Part shown: positions 18,496 through 27,702 of the stretch, one piece after another
How the letters are laid out: each line of letters opens with the position of its first letter
Numbering within the stretch: the first letter of the stretch is position 1
Source: Mycobacterium sp.
GTDB lineage: Bacteria; Actinomycetota; Actinomycetes; Mycobacteriales; Mycobacteriaceae
Length of the DNA: 45,594 nt
Direction: 5' to 3'
NCBI RefSeq assembly: GCF_008709575.1
Contig: NZ_VYIK01000027.1
Location: 1-45,594, forward strand
Notes under the pieces: generated by a model
What the model saw: only the letters and a program-made list of their open reading frames with translations
What the model was told of the DNA's origin: nothing
Databases searched by the model: none
Program-made: the position numbers and the translations under genes

Positions 18496-19416
18496 GTGGC
18501 CATCGACATGGAAGCGATGCTGGCCAAGATCAAGGACCGGCAGTGGGCGCTCGCCGATATCGATTGGGACGCACCCGGAGCCGAGACCGTCAGCGACGAG
18601 TTCAGGCCCAAACTGAAGGCATTCATGGCCGACCTGTGTTGGATCGAAAACGTCGGTGCTCGCGGATTCGCGGCATTGGCCAAGAAGGCACCCACCCCGA
18701 CGCTGGCCGAAATCTACCGGTATTTCCACGCCGAAGAGCAACGTCACGCCAATGCCGAACTGGCATTGATGAAGCGCTGGGGCATGCTCGACAACGGTGT
18801 CCTGCCCCAACCCAACATCAACGTGCGGCTGGCCATCGAGTGGCTGGACCGCTATTCCGACGGAATGCCACTGTCCCAGCTGGGCACGATTATCCCGATG
18901 CTCGAAGTCGCTTTGGACGGCGCATTGCTGAAGTTCCTGCTCGAAAAAGTCGAGGACCCGGTATGCCACCAGGTCTTCGAAAAGATCAACAACGACGAAT
19001 CCCGCCACCTTGTGGTCGATTTTGAGGTTCTCGATATGATCGGCCACGGCACCATCCGCAAACTGGCCATCGAATTCATTGGCAATCTGGTTTCTCCGGG
19101 CGCCATCGTCGGCGCCCTGATCGGCATCGCACTGATCAATCAGATCCGCAACGAGATCATCGACATGGGCATGGAACCCGAACGTCTCTACAACGCGGTC
19201 AAACGTTTCAGGCAACTCGGTGACCGGGGCGAAAACACGTGGCGGGTGCCCACCTACCAAGTCCTCAAAAGGCAAGCCGCAATGGTGGTTAACCCAGACC
19301 ATCCCTATCAGCGGCTGGCTAACGCGATGGTGTGGCTGTCCTACCGCTATCCCCGCTCCCTACTCAAACCGGTGCCCAGTTGGTTCACTGAGCTCACCTA
19401 TGAACCAACGGTCTAG
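18496..19416 (+). CDS. Ferritin-like diiron protein
   Basis: A 306-residue soluble protein with the ligand set of a four-helix diiron carboxylate enzyme: Glu51 (WIENVGA), Glu81/His84 (EEQRH), Glu137 (MLEVALDG) and Glu168/His171 (DESRH). This E-ExxH-E-ExxH order is the signature of ferritin-like oxidases, oxygenases and desaturases. The exact reaction is unknown; hydroxylation or desaturation of a lipid-like substrate fits its position between an SDR and a Baeyer-Villiger monooxygenase. The GTG start at 18496 has GAGGAGG nine bases upstream, 24 bp after the SDR stop. A Gly/Ile-rich hydrophobic stretch (SPGAIVGALIGIALI) may sit against a membrane or lipid. Confidence 0.85.
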   Translation: MAIDMEAMLAKIKDRQWALADIDWDAPGAETVSDEFRPKLKAFMADLCWIENVGARGFAALAKKAPTPTLAEIYRYFHAEEQRHANAELALMKRWGMLDNGVLPQPNINVRLAIEWLDRYSDGMPLSQLGTIIPMLEVALDGALLKFLLEKVEDPVCHQVFEKINNDESRHLVVDFEVLDMIGHGTIRKLAIEFIGNLVSPGAIVGALIGIALINQIRNEIIDMGMEPERLYNAVKRFRQLGDRGENTWRVPTYQVLKRQAAMVVNPDHPYQRLANAMVWLSYRYPRSLLKPVPSWFTELTYEPTV

Positions 19417-19420
19417 ACCT

Positions 19421-20920
19421 ATGTCGAACATCGATATTCACTCAACGCTGATCATCGGAGCCGGCTTCACCGGTTTGGGCGCCGCGATCAAACTAACGGC
19501 TGCCGGCGTCCGAGACTTCGTTATTCTCGAGCGCAGCGACCAAGTGGGCGGAACCTGGCGCGATACTTGCTATCCCGGCGCAAGTTGCGACATCCCCTCA
19601 CTGCTGTACTCGTTCTCGTTTGTCAAGAACCCGCACTGGTCACGGGCCTATCCCAGCGCCGAGGAAATTCGTCGGCATCTCGAAGACATGGCCACCGAGT
19701 TCGACATCCGCCGCCATATCCGGTTCGGCCAGGAAGTCTGTGGCCTCTCGTTCCGCGAGAAAGACGGCGTCTGGACCGCAACGACACGCGCGCGCAGAGA
19801 CTTTCACGCCCGCACCGTGGTGCTGGCGTCCGGGCCGCTGCCGGACCCCCGCTACCCGGACATCCGCGGTCTCGACGTCTACCGGGGCCACAAGATCCAC
19901 AGCGCCCGCTGGGACAGAGAATACGACTTCACAGGCAAGCGGGTGGCGGTCATCGGCACGGGCGCCAGCGCAGTCCAGATCATCCCGGAACTGGTCCGGC
20001 AAGCCGAGTTCGTCAAGGTTTTCCAGCGCACTCCGGGCTGGGTGCTGCCCCGCGTCGACGCTCCCACTCCACCGGCGGTGAAAGCGGTCTTCGCGAAAGT
20101 GCCGGCGATCCAGGAACTTGCCCGGCAGGCGTTGTTTTGGGGCCACGAGGCCAGTGCTGTCGCGCTGGTGTGGAACACGCCGTTAACCAGGTTGATGGCG
20201 CGCCTGGGCAAGCTGCATTTGCGACTGACCGTCAAGGATCCATGGCTGCGCCGACAGTTGACCCCGGACTTCGTCCCGGGCTGCAAACGCATGCTGATCT
20301 CCAGCGACTACTATCCCGCGCTGCAGCGCGACAACTGCAAACTGATCGACTGGCCGATCGCTACCCTGAGCCCGGCCGGTATCCGCACCAGCGATGGCAT
20401 CGAGCATCGCCTGGATTGCATCGTGTTCGCGACCGGCTACGACGTGCACCTGACCGGTCCGCCGTTTCCGGTCAGCGGGCTCAATGGTCGCTCACTGAGC
20501 GCCGATTGGGCCACTGGCGCACAGGCCTACAAGAGCATCAATGCGCACGGGTACCCGAATCTGTTCTTTATGACCGGACCTAATTCCGGACCCGGGCACA
20601 ACTCGCTGCTGGTCTACATCGAGGGACAGCTCGACTACGCGGTGCGCGGCATCAAAACCATCCTCGACAATGATCTGTGTTATCTCGACGTGCGCGCCGA
20701 CGTCCAGCGCCGATACAACACACGCATCCAGAAACGGCTGACCAGAACGACATGGATGTCGGGATGCCGCAGCTGGTATCTGACCAAGGACGGTTTCAAC
20801 GCATCGATGTATCCCGGGTTGGCCAGCCAGTATCTTAGCCAGATGCGACATTTCCGGCTCGCCGACTACCACGCGGTCACCTGCTCGACCGACGCCTTTG
20901 TCGGCTCCGCGACCAGGTGA
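19421..20920 (+). CDS. Baeyer-Villiger-type flavin monooxygenase
   Basis: FAD/NADPH monooxygenase that would insert oxygen next to a ketone to give an ester or lactone, or oxidise a heteroatom. The 499-residue protein has the FAD motif GAGFTG (13-18) and GGTWRDTCYPGASCD. The BVMO fingerprint is YRGHKIHSARW (FxGxxxHxxxW/P form), and the second Rossmann motif is VIGTGASAVQ. The ATG at 19421 is the natural start, since MSNIDIHSTLIIGAG places the beta strand correctly; ATG 19400 overlaps the preceding gene. It resembles MymA/EthA-class enzymes. Its 3' end overlaps the MerR gene start. Confidence 0.92.
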   Translation: MSNIDIHSTLIIGAGFTGLGAAIKLTAAGVRDFVILERSDQVGGTWRDTCYPGASCDIPSLLYSFSFVKNPHWSRAYPSAEEIRRHLEDMATEFDIRRHIRFGQEVCGLSFREKDGVWTATTRARRDFHARTVVLASGPLPDPRYPDIRGLDVYRGHKIHSARWDREYDFTGKRVAVIGTGASAVQIIPELVRQAEFVKVFQRTPGWVLPRVDAPTPPAVKAVFAKVPAIQELARQALFWGHEASAVALVWNTPLTRLMARLGKLHLRLTVKDPWLRRQLTPDFVPGCKRMLISSDYYPALQRDNCKLIDWPIATLSPAGIRTSDGIEHRLDCIVFATGYDVHLTGPPFPVSGLNGRSLSADWATGAQAYKSINAHGYPNLFFMTGPNSGPGHNSLLVYIEGQLDYAVRGIKTILDNDLCYLDVRADVQRRYNTRIQKRLTRTTWMSGCRSWYLTKDGFNASMYPGLASQYLSQMRHFRLADYHAVTCSTDAFVGSATR

Positions 20921-21879
20921 TGGCTGCTCAGCGGCTGCCCCGGACCGAAGCCGGCACGATCTCCGGTGTGCTGGCTAACCTGCGGCGGGCGTCCCCACGG
21001 ATCCGACGGCAGTCGCGCGACGTCATCGCGGCCGCGGTGGCCCAGTTGTTCGACGCGGCGGTCCGTTATCCCCACGACGCGGCGGCGTCCGGCGAATATC
21101 GCATCGATGAACTGGCCCGGCTGGCCGGCACCACGACCCGCAACATTCGCGTTTACCGCGACCGGGGGCTGCTGCACCGACCACTGCGCGTCGGGCGGGT
21201 CGCGTTGTACAACGACACGCATGTGACGCGGCTGCGGTTGATCACCTCGATGCTCGACCGCGGGTACACGATCGCGCACGTTCGGGAAATGCTCAGCGCC
21301 TGGGAAGAAGGCAAAAACTTGGGCGATGTCCTGGGTTTGGAGACCGCCATCGCCGGCACCTGGGCCACCGAAAGGCCCGAGACGATGCCGCTGGCGGAGG
21401 TGCGACGGCGCGTCGACGATCCACGCGCGTTTGAACGCTTGGCGCAGCTGGGCATCATCCGGATCGACGGCACTCAGGCGAGTGTGACCCGCCCCAAACT
21501 GCTCGACGCGTTCTGCGAGATCCGCAGCTACGGCGTCAACATGGACAAACTCATCGATCTGCACGAACAGGTCGTTCCCCTGGTCGATCGGATCAGCGAG
21601 ATGTTGGTGCGCGCGGGCGCCGAACATGTCGCCGACGCGATCAAGCCCGGCGAAGGCTTGCCTGCCGACACCGAGATTGCCGAGCTCATCACGATGCTGG
21701 TCCGCTTCCGCACCCAGGCCATCGCGTCGGTCACCGCCACCTTGGCGTCGTCGATCGAATCCACGATCGAGTCGATGGTCAGCCGCATCCTCGCGGACTA
21801 CCTGGAGCACTCACCGGAGGCCAAGGCTGACCCCCGCACGAAACCAGCTCGTGATCAACCGGATCCAACCCCGGCGTAG
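20920..21879 (+). CDS. MerR-family transcriptional regulator
   Basis: A 319-residue regulator with a MerR helix-turn-helix starting at about residue 58 (YRIDELARLAGTTTRNIRVYRDRGLLHRP... VALYNDTHVTRLRLI). This is followed by a long helical effector domain (TIAHVREMLSAWEEG... ). The N-terminal arm of about 55 residues before the HTH is unusual for MerR. There are no conserved cysteines for metal or redox sensing, so a small organic ligand is more likely. The start, GTG 20917 or ATG 20920, overlaps the BVMO stop, so it is coexpressed with the operon it probably controls. Confidence 0.88.
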   Translation: MAAQRLPRTEAGTISGVLANLRRASPRIRRQSRDVIAAAVAQLFDAAVRYPHDAAASGEYRIDELARLAGTTTRNIRVYRDRGLLHRPLRVGRVALYNDTHVTRLRLITSMLDRGYTIAHVREMLSAWEEGKNLGDVLGLETAIAGTWATERPETMPLAEVRRRVDDPRAFERLAQLGIIRIDGTQASVTRPKLLDAFCEIRSYGVNMDKLIDLHEQVVPLVDRISEMLVRAGAEHVADAIKPGEGLPADTEIAELITMLVRFRTQAIASVTATLASSIESTIESMVSRILADYLEHSPEAKADPRTKPARDQPDPTPA

Positions 21880-21913
21880 CCAGCGCTTTTCGACGGTTCC
21901 CGCACGCTCAGGC

Positions 21914-23647
21914 TCAGCCATGGGCCGGCACCGTGTCGGTGTCGCGTCCGGAGCGCAGCACCGTGCCGGGGAGCGCGCCGGTGGCCGCCCCGTCGTGACA
22001 CACCTCGACCCCGCCCACCAGCACCGAACTGATGCCGCGGGCATCGGCGACCAACCGCGGCGCGCCGGCAGGCAGGTCGTAGCGGGTTCGCTCCGGGCCG
22101 TGGCCGACGGTGGCCGGGTCGAACAACACCAGATCGGCGTGCCAGCCCGGCACGATCCGGCCGCGGTGACGAAGCCCGTACAGGCGCGCCGGCACATCGG
22201 TGATCAGCCGGACGGCCTCCTCAAGGGTGACCACCTGATGCTCGCGCACCCCGTGGCCGAGCAGCGACGTGGTGTAGATCGCGCCGCACATCATGTCCAG
22301 GTGCGCTCCGGCATCCGAGCCGCCGATCACCGCGTCCCGGTGCCGCCACACCTGGGCGCGTGCCCGCCAGTCCGCGGCCCCGTCGCCGGTCGCCGGCGGT
22401 GTCAGCCCGGTGCGCAGCTCGTCGGCGATCACGATGTCGCACAGCGTGTCGAACGGTTCGCGACCGCGGATGGCGGCGACTTCGCCGACAGAACGCCCTG
22501 TCGCGTCGGCGTTTTCCGCGGCGAACGTCTCGACGACGAGCAGGCGCTCCCAGTGCGCCAGGCCGCGTAGGATGCCGGCCTCCTCCGACTGCGCCCCGTC
22601 GGCCAGGCGGTGACGCACGTGCGGATCCGCCAGGGCGCGCAGCCGCTCGGGCACCGGCAGATGCATGACCTCACGCCAGCCCGGCAGCCCGTCGAGCACG
22701 AAACCGGTGAGAAACGAGAGCCGGATCTGCATGGCATGCGGCAGGGTGAGCGCCACGACCCGGGCACCGCGCTCGGCGGCGATCTCCGACGCCCTCAGCT
22801 GCTTTTGGTGTCCGGCCGGGTTGGCCGCCGACACGCCCAGCACGTTCCAGTTCAGCGGCCGGTCGGCAGCCCGTGACATGTCGGTGAGCAAGGTGATCTC
22901 GTCGTCGCTGAACCCCGACAGACAGCCCGGGACAATCGCCTCCAGGGTGCTGCCCGGATGCCGGCGCAGCCCGGCGGCCAGCGCGAGCAGCTCCTTGCGC
23001 GACGCGCTGCGCGACGGCACCGGCTGCCCTGCGCCGTCGTTATGGGTGTGCGACTGCGACGTCGACAACCCCAGCGCCCCTTCGGCCAGCGCGCCTTCGA
23101 GCAGCTCGACCATGCGCTCGAGTTGTTCGTCGGTGGCGTCGCCGCCGACCGCGTCGTCGCCCATCGCCGCCAGCCGCAGCACCGAATGACCCACCAGAAA
23201 TCCGGCATTGACGGCGATACGGCCGTCCAAGCGGGCCAACCAGTCGCCGAACGATGACCACCGCCAGTCCAGTCCGGCCTGCAGCGCCTCTAGTGGCATA
23301 CCCTCGACCCGCGCGAGCATCCGGGTGAGATAGTCCTGCTGGCCCGCCGCTGCGGGTGCCAGCGTGAAGCCGCAGTTGCCGCCGATGACTGTGGTGACCC
23401 CGTGCTGCACCGACGGACTTGCGGTGGGATCCCAGAGCAGTTGCGCGTCGTAATGCGTGTGCAGGTCGACAAAGCCCGGCGCCAGTACCTGCCCGGCCGC
23501 GTCCACCGTACGCACCGCGGTGTCGGCGATCTCACCGACCGCGGCGATCCGCCCGTCCTTGATTCCGACGTCACCGTGGTACGCGGACATCCCGGTGCCG
23601 TCGACAATTTCGGCATTCCGGATCACGAGGTCTAACATCGTAGCCAC
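21914..23647 (-). CDS. Amidohydrolase, D-aminoacylase-like
   Basis: Amidohydrolase-superfamily enzyme (COG3653, N-acyl-D-amino-acid deacylase type), 577 residues, similar in layout to Rv2913c. The metal-binding HTH (63-65, in VDLHTHYDAQL), GNCGFTLAP, the conserved late aspartate (GGSDAGAHLDMM) and a C-terminal beta sandwich strand (GWHADLVLFDPATVG) are visible. It would hydrolyse an N-acyl amide or related cyclic amide; the true substrate is unknown. The start overlaps the end of the adjacent amidohydrolase by 16 bp; ATG 23638 (MLDLVIRN) is an equally good start. Converges on the MerR gene. Confidence 0.9.
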   Translation of the reverse strand: MATMLDLVIRNAEIVDGTGMSAYHGDVGIKDGRIAAVGEIADTAVRTVDAAGQVLAPGFVDLHTHYDAQLLWDPTASPSVQHGVTTVIGGNCGFTLAPAAAGQQDYLTRMLARVEGMPLEALQAGLDWRWSSFGDWLARLDGRIAVNAGFLVGHSVLRLAAMGDDAVGGDATDEQLERMVELLEGALAEGALGLSTSQSHTHNDGAGQPVPSRSASRKELLALAAGLRRHPGSTLEAIVPGCLSGFSDDEITLLTDMSRAADRPLNWNVLGVSAANPAGHQKQLRASEIAAERGARVVALTLPHAMQIRLSFLTGFVLDGLPGWREVMHLPVPERLRALADPHVRHRLADGAQSEEAGILRGLAHWERLLVVETFAAENADATGRSVGEVAAIRGREPFDTLCDIVIADELRTGLTPPATGDGAADWRARAQVWRHRDAVIGGSDAGAHLDMMCGAIYTTSLLGHGVREHQVVTLEEAVRLITDVPARLYGLRHRGRIVPGWHADLVLFDPATVGHGPERTRYDLPAGAPRLVADARGISSVLVGGVEVCHDGAATGALPGTVLRSGRDTDTVPAHG

Positions 23648-24819
23648 CCCGCATCCGGCAGCGGATGACGGAATAGCTGTGCGGCGTTGCGGTGGGTGAT
23701 GCGGTCGACGTCCTCGGCAGACAAGCCCGTGACATTGCGCGCGATTACCTCCTGGGTGTCCGGCCAGGTGGAATCGGCGTGGGGATAGTCGCTTTCGACG
23801 AGAATGCGGTCGGCCCCGATCGCGTCCAGCGCACCGAACGCGTGCGGGTCGTCGATCGAGCAGAACCAGAAATTGCGCCGCAGTACCTCGCTGGGCAGCA
23901 GTTCGGATTTCCAGGAGCCGCCCTCACGACCGGACGCCGAGTGGGCCAGCACGTAGTCGGCGCGATCGCCGAGCATGGCCGCCCAACCCAGCCCGCCTTC
24001 GGCCAGCGTGATGTTCAGTCTGGGGAAGCGCACGGGGACACCGGACCAGAGCATGTCGGCGCAGGCGACCAGGCCGTTGACCGGGAACAGGGTGGTGATG
24101 GTCTCGAAGGGGGTGTCCGGCGCCGGGATCGGCGCCCACTGAGCCGATCCGGTGTGCAGGCACACCACGGTGTCGGTTTCTTCGCACGCGCCGAAGAACG
24201 GATCCCACACCCCGCTGTGCAGGCTCGGTAGCCCGCATTGGGCGGGCAGCTCGGGGAAGCTGACCGCCTTGAAGCCACGGGCGGCGTTGCGGCGGATCTC
24301 CTCGGCCGCCAGCTGCGGGTCGGCCAGCCAGGGTAGCTGCAGCGGGATTATTCGCTCCGGGTAGCTGCCCGCCCACACCTGCAGGTGCCAGTCGTTCCAG
24401 GCCCGCAGCACCGCCAGGCCCAGCTGCTGGTCCTTGCTCTTCCAAAAGACCGTGCCGCAGAACCCGGCGATCAGCGAGGGAAAGTTCAGCGAGGCCCAGA
24501 TACCGGCCAGATCCATGTCGGCGATGCGGGCGGTGATGTCCCAGCAGCCTCGGCGCATCTCGTCGAACCGGGCCGGTTCCATGCTCCATTCCGCCGGCGG
24601 CCGGCCCACCACGGCGTTGAGCCCGATATTGGGATATCGGCAGTCCTCGTACTGCCACACCTGGCGCCCGTCGTCGGTCTCCACCACCCGGGGTGCCCGG
24701 TCGGCCAGCGCGGCGGGTAGCCGTCCGACGAACATATCGGGCGGCTCGATGACGTGGTCGTCGACCGAGATCACCACGTACCGTCGCGCACGCGGAGCCG
24801 GGTCCGGCAGCAGCGCCAT
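23632..24819 (-). CDS. Amidohydrolase_2 (TIM-barrel metal-dependent hydrolase/decarboxylase)
   Basis: A 395-residue amidohydrolase 2 (PF04909-type) enzyme from the ATG at 24819; the open frame runs 37 codons further back but with poor N-terminal sequence. Metal-binding features are SVDDHVIEPPDMF at the N-terminus, the VVCLHTGS histidine and the terminal VESDYPHADSTWPD. Members decarboxylate aromatic or 2-keto acids or hydrolyse C-C/C-N bonds. It is translationally linked to the downstream D-aminoacylase-like gene and diverges from the GT87 locus, so the two hydrolases likely act in one catabolic route. Confidence 0.9.
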   Translation of the reverse strand: MALLPDPAPRARRYVVISVDDHVIEPPDMFVGRLPAALADRAPRVVETDDGRQVWQYEDCRYPNIGLNAVVGRPPAEWSMEPARFDEMRRGCWDITARIADMDLAGIWASLNFPSLIAGFCGTVFWKSKDQQLGLAVLRAWNDWHLQVWAGSYPERIIPLQLPWLADPQLAAEEIRRNAARGFKAVSFPELPAQCGLPSLHSGVWDPFFGACEETDTVVCLHTGSAQWAPIPAPDTPFETITTLFPVNGLVACADMLWSGVPVRFPRLNITLAEGGLGWAAMLGDRADYVLAHSASGREGGSWKSELLPSEVLRRNFWFCSIDDPHAFGALDAIGADRILVESDYPHADSTWPDTQEVIARNVTGLSAEDVDRITHRNAAQLFRHPLPDAGWLRC

Positions 24820-24948
24820 AGCGCAAGCTAACGACGGGTTCCCTACGCTGTCAACGCGCGAGTCGTCACCCGCAGCTTTTCGCCTTCCTGGACCAAAGGA
24901 CGCCCAGTTGTGCTGGGACCGGTCGTGCACAGGTAGCCTGATCCACCG

Positions 24949-26267
24949 ATGCGAGGCGGCGACATGAGGGTGCAGCCGTGGGTGCGCCGTGGTGGCCCTG
25001 CCGTGTTGGCCGTGGCGCTGCTGCTCTACCTGATGGCCTATGCCCGCTGGCCCGCCATGCTGGTCCAGGTCGACCTGCAGGTGTACCGCTTCGGAGCGAT
25101 GCGAGCACGGGACGGACTTGATCTGTACTCGGCTGGGCTGACCGGCAATCCGAAGACTTTGCTGTTCATCTACCCACCGTTCGCGGCTCTTGCGCTGCGG
25201 CCGCTGGCCTACGTCGCCGAGCCGTTGGTGCAGGTGCTCTGGTTGGCATCGATGTGCGGGTTGCTCACCTATGCGATCCGGCGCATGCTGACCGCGATGG
25301 GCCTTGCCGTATCCCAGGGACTGTGGAGTCTGACAGCGTTATTGCTCGGCCTGGTGCTATGGCTTGAGCCGGTTCGGCTTTCGCTGCAGCTGGGTCAGAT
25401 CAACGTCGTGATCCTGACCCTGGTGCTGGCCGATTTGCTGGCTGACACGCAACGCAAGTCGGCCGGCGTCGGCATCGGGCTGGCGGCCGCGATCAAGTTG
25501 ACCCCCGCCTTGCTCATCGTCTACCTCGTCGCGATCGGCCGCCTGCGCGCGGCGCTGGTAGCCGGGGCAACGCTCGCCGCCACCATTGTCGTGGGGTTCG
25601 TACTGCTGCCGGCGGATTCGGCTTTTTACTGGCTGCGGGGAGGCTTCCACGATGTCAGCCGGATCTCGGTCGACCCGCTGGCCAATACCGGTGTCGGCGG
25701 ATTGCTGACGCGGCTGCACGCCCCTGCGGCGCTGGCCACCGCGGGGGCGGTGGTCGTCGCAGTGGCTGCGGTGACCCTTGCCGCGGCCAGCTACCGGCGC
25801 GGGCAGCGCGTTTTGGCTCTCGCCATCGTCGGAATGGCCTGCGCGGCGGCGTCGCCGTTTAGTTGGAGCCATCACTGGGTGTGGTTCGCACCGTTGACAG
25901 TGCACCTTCGGCGGCGTCGCCGTTTAGTTGGAGCCATCACTGGGTGTGGTTCGCACCGTTGACAGTGCACCTCGGGTACCGGGCCTATGTGCTGCGTTGC
26001 GGCGGTTCGGCCTGGGTGTTGTGGCCGCTGTGGGCCACGCTCGCCGGTTGGTTCCGCTCGCTGCGCGGTGCGAGCCCGGAGGCGGGCCTGCTCTCGGTGC
26101 GACTCGGCGGCGTCGGGGCCGACCTGATCTCCGGCAGCTACGTGTTCGTGTTCGTCGCCGTGCTGATCGGCACGGCGGTGTGGTTATGGCGTTCCGGCCG
26201 GCGACCCGCCCCGGACATCGCGGTCACCGCGGCGCCGGTTGACGTACGAACGCCCGCGGCTGAGTGA
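24949..26267 (+). pseudogene. GT87-family (mannosyl)transferase disrupted by a 65-bp tandem duplication
   Basis: A polyprenyl-phosphate-dependent GT-C glycosyltransferase of the DUF2029/GT87 family, which in mycobacteria includes alpha-mannosyltransferases such as PimE and Rv2181 that elongate PIM/LM/LAM. About nine hydrophobic helices are visible. The catalytic-type Asp lies early (VQVDLQVYRFGA), and the family signature SPFSWSHHWVW lies near the C-terminus. A 65-bp direct duplication across that signature shifts the frame: the first part ends at a TGA inside the second copy (25960-25962), and the remaining C-terminus continues in another frame to 26267. Removing one copy restores about 416 codons, a normal length. 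Start is ATG 24949 or 24964. The 3' end overlaps the convergent aldehyde dehydrogenase by 44 bp. Confidence 0.85.
25844..25972. repeat. Tandem duplication, two 64-bp identical copies with 65-bp period
   Basis: Positions 25844-25907 and 25909-25972 are identical, separated by a single T (25908). The unit encodes AASPFSWSHHWVWFAPLTVHL in the intact frame. Because 65 is not a multiple of 3, two copies break the gene, whereas one or four copies would leave the reading phase open. Confidence 0.95.
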
Positions 26268-27702
26268 ACGCCCGGATCCCCTCGACACCGAGTTCTCGGC
26301 CGATGCCCGACTGGCCGACCCCGCCGAACGGCAACCGCGGGTCTTGGGCGGCCATGCCGTGGCAGTTGACACTGACGGTGCCGGCGACCAATTCGGCGGC
26401 GACCCGTTCGGCCAGCGCGTCGTCGGCGGTCCAGATCGACGCGGTCAGGCCGAAATCGGTGGCGTTAGCCGCGGCCACCGCTTCATCGATGCTGTCGTAG
26501 CCGAAAATCGGCAACACCGGACCAAACTGTTCCTCGGTCGCCAGCGCCGCATCCGGCGACAAATCCGTGACGACGGTCGGCAACACGAAATAGCCGCCGC
26601 TGTCGGCATCGCGCAGTCGTCCGGCGCGATAGACTCTTGCACCGCGCGCCTCGGCGTCAGCGACGAGGCCGCGCACCCGGTTCCGGCTGGCCGCGGTGTG
26701 CAGCGGGCCGAGAGTGGTCTCCTCGTCCAGGCCGTCGCCGACCACCTCACGGGCACAGCGCGCCAAGACCGCATCGGTCAGTTCGCCCACCCGTCCGCGG
26801 GGTGCATAAAGCCGTTTGATCGCCATGCACACCTGCCCGGCGGTGGTGTAGGTCGCGGTCACCAGCCGGTCGACGAGTTGATCGCTGACCGCGATGTCGG
26901 GTCCGAGGATCGCGGCGTCGTTGCCGCCGAGTTCCAGCAGCACCGGGGTGAGCCGCGCCGCGGCGGCCGTCATCACCGCGCGTCCGGTCGCCGCTCCGCC
27001 GGTCAGCGAGATCACGGCAATGCCCGGATGGCTCACCAGGGCCCGTGCCAACTCGGAGCCCGGTCCGGCAAGCACATTGACCACGCCCGGCGGCAGCGCG
27101 GTGGCGAATGCCGCACCGAAGTGTAGTGCGGCCAGCGGACAGGTCGGCGGCACCTTGACCACCGTGGTGTTGCCGGCGACGAGCGCCGAGGCCAGTTTGG
27201 TCGTCATCAAAGCCAGCGGCCAGTTGAACGGAAGCACGAGTGCGGCGACGCCATAGGGCTCACGCTGCAGCCGTGGACAAGCCGCAGGGGGGTCGAGGTA
27301 CTCGGGTGCCAGGGCCGCCTCGGCCATCGACCCGAGCAGCGATGCGACCACCGGAGCGGTGTCGAGCTCGAAGCGCGCCTCGGCGAGCACCTTGCCGTGC
27401 TCACGGGTGTAGAGCCGGGCGGCGTCGGCGGCGGCGAGCTGCTGTGCGGCCGTGGCCGCCGCGCTGGCGACGGCCGCGACCCGTTCGGCGACGGTGCGGC
27501 CGCGCCAGCCCGGAAACGCCCGGCGCGCCGCCTGCACCGCGGCGTCGAGCTGGTCGAGGTCGGCGGCCGGGGCATACCCGACGATCTCGGTTGGCCGGGC
27601 CGGGTTGTGCACCGGGTACGGGGCGCCCGGCTGCGCCGTGCCGTCGATCGTGAGCATCGCCGCCAGGCTCACCGGCGACATGTCGGAAGAACGTGCGGCC
27701 AT
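26224..27702 (-). CDS. NAD(P)-dependent aldehyde dehydrogenase
   Basis: Aldehyde dehydrogenase superfamily enzyme (492 residues) oxidising an aldehyde to a carboxylate. It shows VLPFNWPLALMTTKLASALVAGNTTVVKVPP (cofactor and active-site Asn), the general base Glu in LLELGGNDAAI, the nucleophile Cys in TTAGQVCMAIKR, and TEEQFGPVLPIFGYDS. The C-terminal LPFGGVGQSGIGRELG is characteristic. The ATG at 27702 has AAGGAG nine to fourteen bases upstream, within a 17-bp repeat that occurs twice. It diverges from an alcohol dehydrogenase 92 bp away, suggesting sequential oxidation of an alcohol to an acid. Confidence 0.93.
   Translation of the reverse strand: MAARSSDMSPVSLAAMLTIDGTAQPGAPYPVHNPARPTEIVGYAPAADLDQLDAAVQAARRAFPGWRGRTVAERVAAVASAAATAAQQLAAADAARLYTREHGKVLAEARFELDTAPVVASLLGSMAEAALAPEYLDPPAACPRLQREPYGVAALVLPFNWPLALMTTKLASALVAGNTTVVKVPPTCPLAALHFGAAFATALPPGVVNVLAGPGSELARALVSHPGIAVISLTGGAATGRAVMTAAAARLTPVLLELGGNDAAILGPDIAVSDQLVDRLVTATYTTAGQVCMAIKRLYAPRGRVGELTDAVLARCAREVVGDGLDEETTLGPLHTAASRNRVRGLVADAEARGARVYRAGRLRDADSGGYFVLPTVVTDLSPDAALATEEQFGPVLPIFGYDSIDEAVAAANATDFGLTASIWTADDALAERVAAELVAGTVSVNCHGMAAQDPRLPFGGVGQSGIGRELGVEGIRAFTQPRAFVRQPAPR

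Noticed and set aside
18316..19302. 328-codon minus-strand frame opposite the diiron gene
   Set aside because: Antisense shadow; the plus strand has ligand motifs, a ribosome site and operon spacing.
25863..26267. Open frame read as an independent small membrane protein
   Set aside because: It begins inside the 65-bp duplication and carries the GT87 C-terminus; it is the frameshifted end of the upstream gene, not a separate gene.
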